Positions 33,728-33,892 of a DNA stretch of 33,892 bases are shown here, piece after piece. How positions within the stretch are numbered: the stretch's first letter is position 1; each line of letters opens with the position of its first letter. Source of the stretch: Brevundimonas sp. UBA4553 (GTDB taxonomy: Bacteria; Pseudomonadota; Alphaproteobacteria; Caulobacterales; Caulobacteraceae); contig NZ_DGLD01000005.1 of NCBI RefSeq assembly GCF_002387245.1, forward strand, positions 1-33,892, written 5' to 3'. A model generated the notes under the pieces. The model was not told the DNA's origin. It worked only from the letters and a program-made list of their open reading frames with translations, and ran no database searches. The position numbers and the translations under genes were made by a program.

Positions 33728-33892
33728 TAACAGCCGCCCGTCCGTTTTCCTGAGCGTTTCCCTGATCTTGATCCCGCATCGTCGCCGGAATTGTGTAGCA
33801 AGGATGTGTAGCAATCGTCCGATGACGGTTTCTCAGACGGTGAAACCGTAGTCTTTTCAACGATGGTTGGGAGAGTGGCGCACCCGAAGAGA
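33728..33892 (-). repeat. 165-bp inverted repeat, distal copy reaching the window end
   Basis: This is an exact reverse complement of 30706-30870 and ends precisely at the last base of the window, inside the tRNA 3' end copy. If the sequence continues, the rest of a second tRNA-Arg could follow in opposite orientation. It contains the first TACACA pair but not the second, and no integrase core. Confidence 0.95.

Noticed and set aside
33588..33851. 87-residue plus-strand frame over the antitoxin start and distal repeat
   Set aside because: It exists only because the repeat copy is open in this frame; the same frame occurs antisense to the integrase leader, with no ribosome-binding site or domain.
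30706..33892. Reading the two repeat copies as ordinary attL and attR
   Set aside because: They are inverted, not direct, and 165 bp of identity extends far beyond a tRNA att core into the element itself.
1..33892. CRISPR arrays and insertion sequences
   Set aside because: No regularly spaced repeats with unique spacers and no transposase frames were seen; the only mobile signature is the tRNA-linked integrase region.

Overview
The window reads like chromosomal DNA of a high-GC alphaproteobacterium, most likely Caulobacterales and probably Brevundimonas or a close relative. That is my inference from the feel of the proteins (YidC, EngB, NrdA/NrdB, the otsB-GH15-otsA order), the high GC, and the RNR layout; I could not run a search. 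About 30.6 kb is dense ordinary chromosome. The last 3.2 kb, beyond a tRNA-Arg gene, is an integrase-bearing insertion with visibly lower GC.

Layout. 1-81: 5' end of a secreted protein gene, cut by the window edge. 281-2547: MFE-2-type SDR and thiolase (acyl-CoA metabolism), followed by a hairpin and a short thiolase-like 3' remnant. 2627-4057: WYL/YafY-type regulator divergent from a glutathione S-transferase, with a tandem 11-bp repeat between them. 4054-8023 (minus): trehalose operon otsB-GH15-otsA, joined by two 4-nt overlaps. 8206-12160: kpsF-type arabinose-5-phosphate isomerase, GT4 glycosyltransferase, Wza-type export lipoprotein and an unknown gene, a surface-polysaccharide operon. 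12164-13153: luciferase-like monooxygenase. 13211-16281 (minus): rpmH-rnpA-yidC-engB. 16450-18671: VTT/TVP38 membrane protein coupled to a sensor histidine kinase. 18770-19252: small secreted protein. 19340-20383 nrdB and 25829-27712 nrdA: class I ribonucleotide reductase split over two loci that share NrdR-type boxes; neither subunit has an ATP-cone. Between them lie a second GST, a MASE1 hybrid histidine kinase, an acetyl-CoA hydrolase/transferase family gene and a PAP2 phosphatase. 27878-30492: LpxR-like outer-membrane protein candidate and a gamma-glutamyltransferase lipoprotein.

30646-33892: tRNA-Arg(ACG), then a DUF6538-type tyrosine integrase. Opposite to it lies a three-gene overlapping operon: a MerR-HTH/DUF433 antitoxin, a DUF5615/VapC45-like PIN toxin and a small double-CxxC protein. 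The last 165 bases of the window are an exact inverted copy of the 3' end of the tRNA plus the start of the insertion (30706-30870). This is the most unusual structure here: either a palindromic or invertible island, or a fold-back artefact at a contig end. Four TACACA motifs in two 13-bp-spaced pairs upstream of the integrase look like integrase arm sites.
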